This document shows, one piece after another, positions 61,872 to 64,000 of a stretch of DNA of 64,000 nucleotides. The notes under the pieces are model-generated. The model saw only the letters and a program-made list of their open reading frames with translations. It ran no database searches and was not told the DNA's origin. How positions within the stretch are numbered: the stretch's first letter is position 1; each line of letters begins with the position of its first letter. The stretch is from Paracoccaceae bacterium (GTDB lineage Bacteria > Pseudomonadota > Alphaproteobacteria > Rhodobacterales > Rhodobacteraceae): assembly GCA_024742405.1 (NCBI GenBank), contig JANSYP010000006.1, positions 186,001 through 250,000 of the forward strand, read 5' to 3'. The position numbers were made by a program, and so were the translations under genes.

Positions 61872-62250
61872 GCACGCCATCCTGAACGCCGGGGGGGACG
61901 CGCGGGACTGGCAGGCGCGGCACATCGCTCCGGGTCATCGACCTCAGCCGGGACCGCTCATTGGCGGTTTGACCGATGCGGCATGGGCGCATGGCCAACC
62001 CAACACATCGGCACCAGCGGTCCATGGAGGTACCGGGCGCTGACCGCCAAAAGCCGGCCCGAAACAGTCTTCTGGTTTGGTGGAGCGACGCAGGATTTTC
62101 GCGACCGGATGCGCATCTCGCAAAGGGCGATATGGACCCGAGCGCTGTTTTGCTCTGTAATGACGGGGCCGGTGCCAGGCCGTGGTGGGGCGGCAACGGG
62201 CGGTGGCCCAGAACCGGCGGAAACGGCACAAACGCTGTGGGAGGAGCGTT
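61872..62250. other. Intergenic region between soxR and the SoxT-like permease gene
   Basis: About 380 bases without a supported gene. Open frames on both strands do not resemble known proteins. The stretch around 61950-62080 has the look of degenerate intergenic sequence that could be repeated elsewhere in this genome. The right end carries GGGAGGAG (62239-62246), the ribosome binding site of the permease. No clear promoter or operator motif like TTTCATnnATA was found. Confidence 0.45.
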
Positions 62251-63297
62251 TTGGACATACTCGCAGCAGGACATATCGCGGCACTGATCGGGGCGTTCGG
62301 AGGCGCCGTGCTCGGCCTCTCGGCGCGTCTGGGCGGCTTCTGCACCCTCGGCGCCATCGAGTCGGCGGCCTATGGCGGGGACCAACGGCAGTTGCGAATG
62401 TGGGGCCTCGCGCTCGGGCTCGCGATCATCCTGTGCGGGACACTGGTCGGCGTCGGCCAGATCGACCTGATGACCACGCTCTACCATCGCACCGACTGGA
62501 ACCCGGCCGCCAGCATCGTGGGCGGTCTGACCTTTGGCTACGGCATGGCGCTGGCGGGCAATTGCGGCTTCGGCGCCCTCGCGCGCGTGGCCGGCGGCGA
62601 TCTGCGCGCACTGGCGGTGACCGTCTGTATCGCCATCGCAGGGTACATGGCCCTCAACGGTCCCTTGGCGGGTCTGCGCGTCGCGCTCTTTCCCGCCACG
62701 CCCAGCGTCGCACCGCAAAGCATCGCGCTCACCGCCGGGGATCTCACGGGGCTGCCGCCATTCGCGGTCGCCCTGGCCATCGGGCTGGCGCTGATCGCGT
62801 GGGCGTTGACCCACGCGCCCTTCCGCAACTCGACCTCCCATGTCGTCTGGGCTGCAGCGGCCGGCCTCGCGATCGTCTGGGCGCTCTGGGCGATGTCGCT
62901 GCTGCATCGCGAGAGCTTCGGCGAGGTGGCGGTCGAGGGCTACACCTACACCGCCCCCCTGGGCAAAACGCTGCTCTACTTCATGACGGCGCCGCCCACG
63001 GGGCTCGGCTTTGCCGTCGGCTCGGTTCTAGGCGTGGTCGGCGGGGCGGCGGCGGCATCGCTGTGGCGACGGCAGTTCCGGTGGGAGGCCTGCGACGACC
63101 CGCGCGAGTTGGGCCGGCAGTTCGGCGGCGCCTTCCTGATGGGGATCGGCGGCGTGATCGCAGCGGGCTGTTCCATTGGTCAGGGGCTCACGGCCTTTGC
63201 CACCCTCGCTTACTCCGGCCCCGTCACCCTTGCCTGCATCGGCATCGGCGCACTCATCGGTCTGCGCCAGCTGATCACCAGTTTTCAGCCCGACTGA
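62251..63297 (+). CDS. YeeE/YedE-family sulfur transporter (SoxT/TsuA-like)
   Basis: 348-residue inner-membrane protein with about ten helices. Conserved Cys motifs of the family are seen: ARLGGFCTLGAI, MALAGNCGFGALAR and GVIAAGCSIGQGLTAF. Members transport thiosulfate (TsuA) or sulfur (SoxT) into the cytoplasm, passing it along a line of Cys residues. The best start is TTG at 62251 with GGGAGGAG four bases upstream; a longer frame from 62182 is not homologous. The position beside soxR/soxS suggests a SoxT function, perhaps generating the persulfide signal for SoxR. It overlaps the convergent PNPOx gene by 13 bases. Confidence 0.88.
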   Translation: MDILAAGHIAALIGAFGGAVLGLSARLGGFCTLGAIESAAYGGDQRQLRMWGLALGLAIILCGTLVGVGQIDLMTTLYHRTDWNPAASIVGGLTFGYGMALAGNCGFGALARVAGGDLRALAVTVCIAIAGYMALNGPLAGLRVALFPATPSVAPQSIALTAGDLTGLPPFAVALAIGLALIAWALTHAPFRNSTSHVVWAAAAGLAIVWALWAMSLLHRESFGEVAVEGYTYTAPLGKTLLYFMTAPPTGLGFAVGSVLGVVGGAAAASLWRRQFRWEACDDPRELGRQFGGAFLMGIGGVIAAGCSIGQGLTAFATLAYSGPVTLACIGIGALIGLRQLITSFQPD

Positions 63298-63902
63298 CCG
63301 GATTTCAGCGCGGCCAGCTCGGCTTCGAGCTCGGCAATACGTGCCATCATCTTCGCCGTCGCCTGCTCGACCTCATCGAGCGTGAACCGTTGCGTGATGT
63401 GCTGCGGGCAGTTCCAGTCGAACCCTTCGACGTGAATGACGAACCCCCGCTCGATCCGCGCGCGATAGCCGTCGACCGACAGGGCGTCGAGGCGGGGGTC
63501 GTCGGGTCCGATGGTACTGGCTCGGCCGAACATCTTCAGCCGCGCGCGATTGAGGTAGTCCATGAAGAACAGTGACACCCGGTCATCGCCCGCCAGATTG
63601 CCAAGGCTCACATACTGACGATTGCCCGCGAAATCCGCAAAACCGAGAGTTTGCGCATCGAGCACCTTGACGAACCCCGCAGGACCGCCGCGGTGCTGCA
63701 GATAAGGCCAGCCGGTTTCGCCGACCGACGCCATGTAGAAACTGTCCCTTTGGGCCAGAAACGCGGCCTCGTCCCCTGTCAACGCCGTATTGGACCGACC
63801 CGGCTGCGCCTGTTGGCGCGCGTTCAGTTCTCGGCTACCTTGTGCTGTCTGCGCCGCCTCAACGGCGGGGGTGAAAGCGATATCGCGGTACGCGTTGGGC
63901 AT
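63285..63902 (-). CDS. Pyridoxamine 5'-phosphate oxidase family protein
   Basis: 205-residue FMN-binding split-barrel protein. Features: the start PNAYRDIAFTPAVEAAQTAQG, the FMN region FYMASVGETGWPYLQHRGGPAGFVKVLD, the loop VSLFFMDYLNRARLKMFGRA, and a C-terminal coiled coil (IAELEAELAALKSG). It does not match PdxH itself, so a vitamin B6 role is unlikely; relatives bind flavins or haem-related compounds. The ATG at 63900-63902 is the best start. Convergent with the YeeE-like gene, with a 13-base tail overlap. Such genes are often seen beside sox loci in Roseobacters. Confidence 0.85.
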   Translation of the reverse strand: MPNAYRDIAFTPAVEAAQTAQGSRELNARQQAQPGRSNTALTGDEAAFLAQRDSFYMASVGETGWPYLQHRGGPAGFVKVLDAQTLGFADFAGNRQYVSLGNLAGDDRVSLFFMDYLNRARLKMFGRASTIGPDDPRLDALSVDGYRARIERGFVIHVEGFDWNCPQHITQRFTLDEVEQATAKMMARIAELEAELAALKSGQSG

Positions 63903-64000
63903 GGGAGATCTCCGGCTTGACCATCTCGACCCTGGCAGATCGGATGCTGAGACGGAAATCGCGCTTCGCTCGCGATCTGTCAAACCTGGCTGATAGGCTG

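Noticed and set aside
1-64000. CRISPR array, insertion sequence or prophage
   Set aside because: No regularly spaced repeats, transposase, integrase or phage structural genes were seen; intergenic gaps are short and flanked by housekeeping genes.

Overview
The window looks like a chromosomal segment of a high-G+C alphaproteobacterium of the Roseobacter/Rhodobacteraceae group. The evidence is a GTTC-N7-GTTC LexA box at recA, a CckA phosphorelay kinase with CtrA-type TTAA-N7-TTAA boxes, a TrcR (DUF1013) cell-cycle regulator, an Atm1-type exporter, a membrane-anchored CycM-type cytochrome and a complete sox thiosulfate-oxidation cluster. There are no rRNA or tRNA genes, insertion sequences, prophage genes or CRISPR arrays. 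One RNA gene is present, the 4.5S/SRP RNA (ffs).

Layout. Bases 1-5330, mostly minus strand: the 5' end of alaS, recA with its SOS operator, cckA with a perfect CtrA box, and an RsmB-like rRNA methyltransferase. 5509-9809: a two-gene RND efflux pump. 9968-16413, minus: a DUF1269 protein and the yejABEF-type oligopeptide ABC importer. 16539-21510: cycM, prephenate dehydratase, an SRPBCC protein, NudC, and a CpdB-like nucleotidase. 21510-24412: a three-component SsuA/NMT1-type ABC importer behind a leader with nested inverted repeats. 24533-30062: a SHOCT protein, ffs, an ankyrin protein, then dnaX-ybaB-recR. 30063-38838: a decayed gap, a DUF2799 lipoprotein, trcR, RNase T2, an acyltransferase, an OmpA-like protein with a second perfect CtrA box, and the conserved der-bamB-yfgM set (minus). 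39046-43724: a second RND pump behind a perfect palindrome. 43764-44563: a decayed cyclase-family pseudogene. 44613-51417: an Atm1-type ABC exporter, a LysM protein, a LOG-family protein, an unusual haloacid dehalogenase-alpha/beta hydrolase fusion, and an MFS transporter.

51461-63902 is the sulfur-oxidation island. soxX, Y, Z, A, B, C, D, E and F run on the minus strand, with soxV upstream of soxX. soxS, an ArsR-type soxR and a YeeE/SoxT-like permease run on the plus strand. Together they encode periplasmic thiosulfate oxidation on the SoxYZ carrier (SoxXA loading, SoxB hydrolysis, SoxCD sulfane oxidation), SoxEF electron transfer, SoxV/SoxS thiol maintenance, and a probable persulfide-sensing repressor. 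SoxR has two cysteines 66 residues apart, the spacing of SqrR/BigR/SoxR sensors. A shared 11-base motif, TTTCATnnATA, lies in the soxV-soxS gap and upstream of soxX, which correspond to the two regions where SoxR binds in other alphaproteobacteria.

I did not find a clearly unprecedented multi-gene system. The best leads are the two CtrA boxes tied to the envelope and cell-cycle genes, the candidate structured leader of the 21.7-24.4 kb ABC importer, the dehalogenase-hydrolase fusion, the SoxR operator motif, and the SoxT/PNPOx genes at the edge of the sox island.
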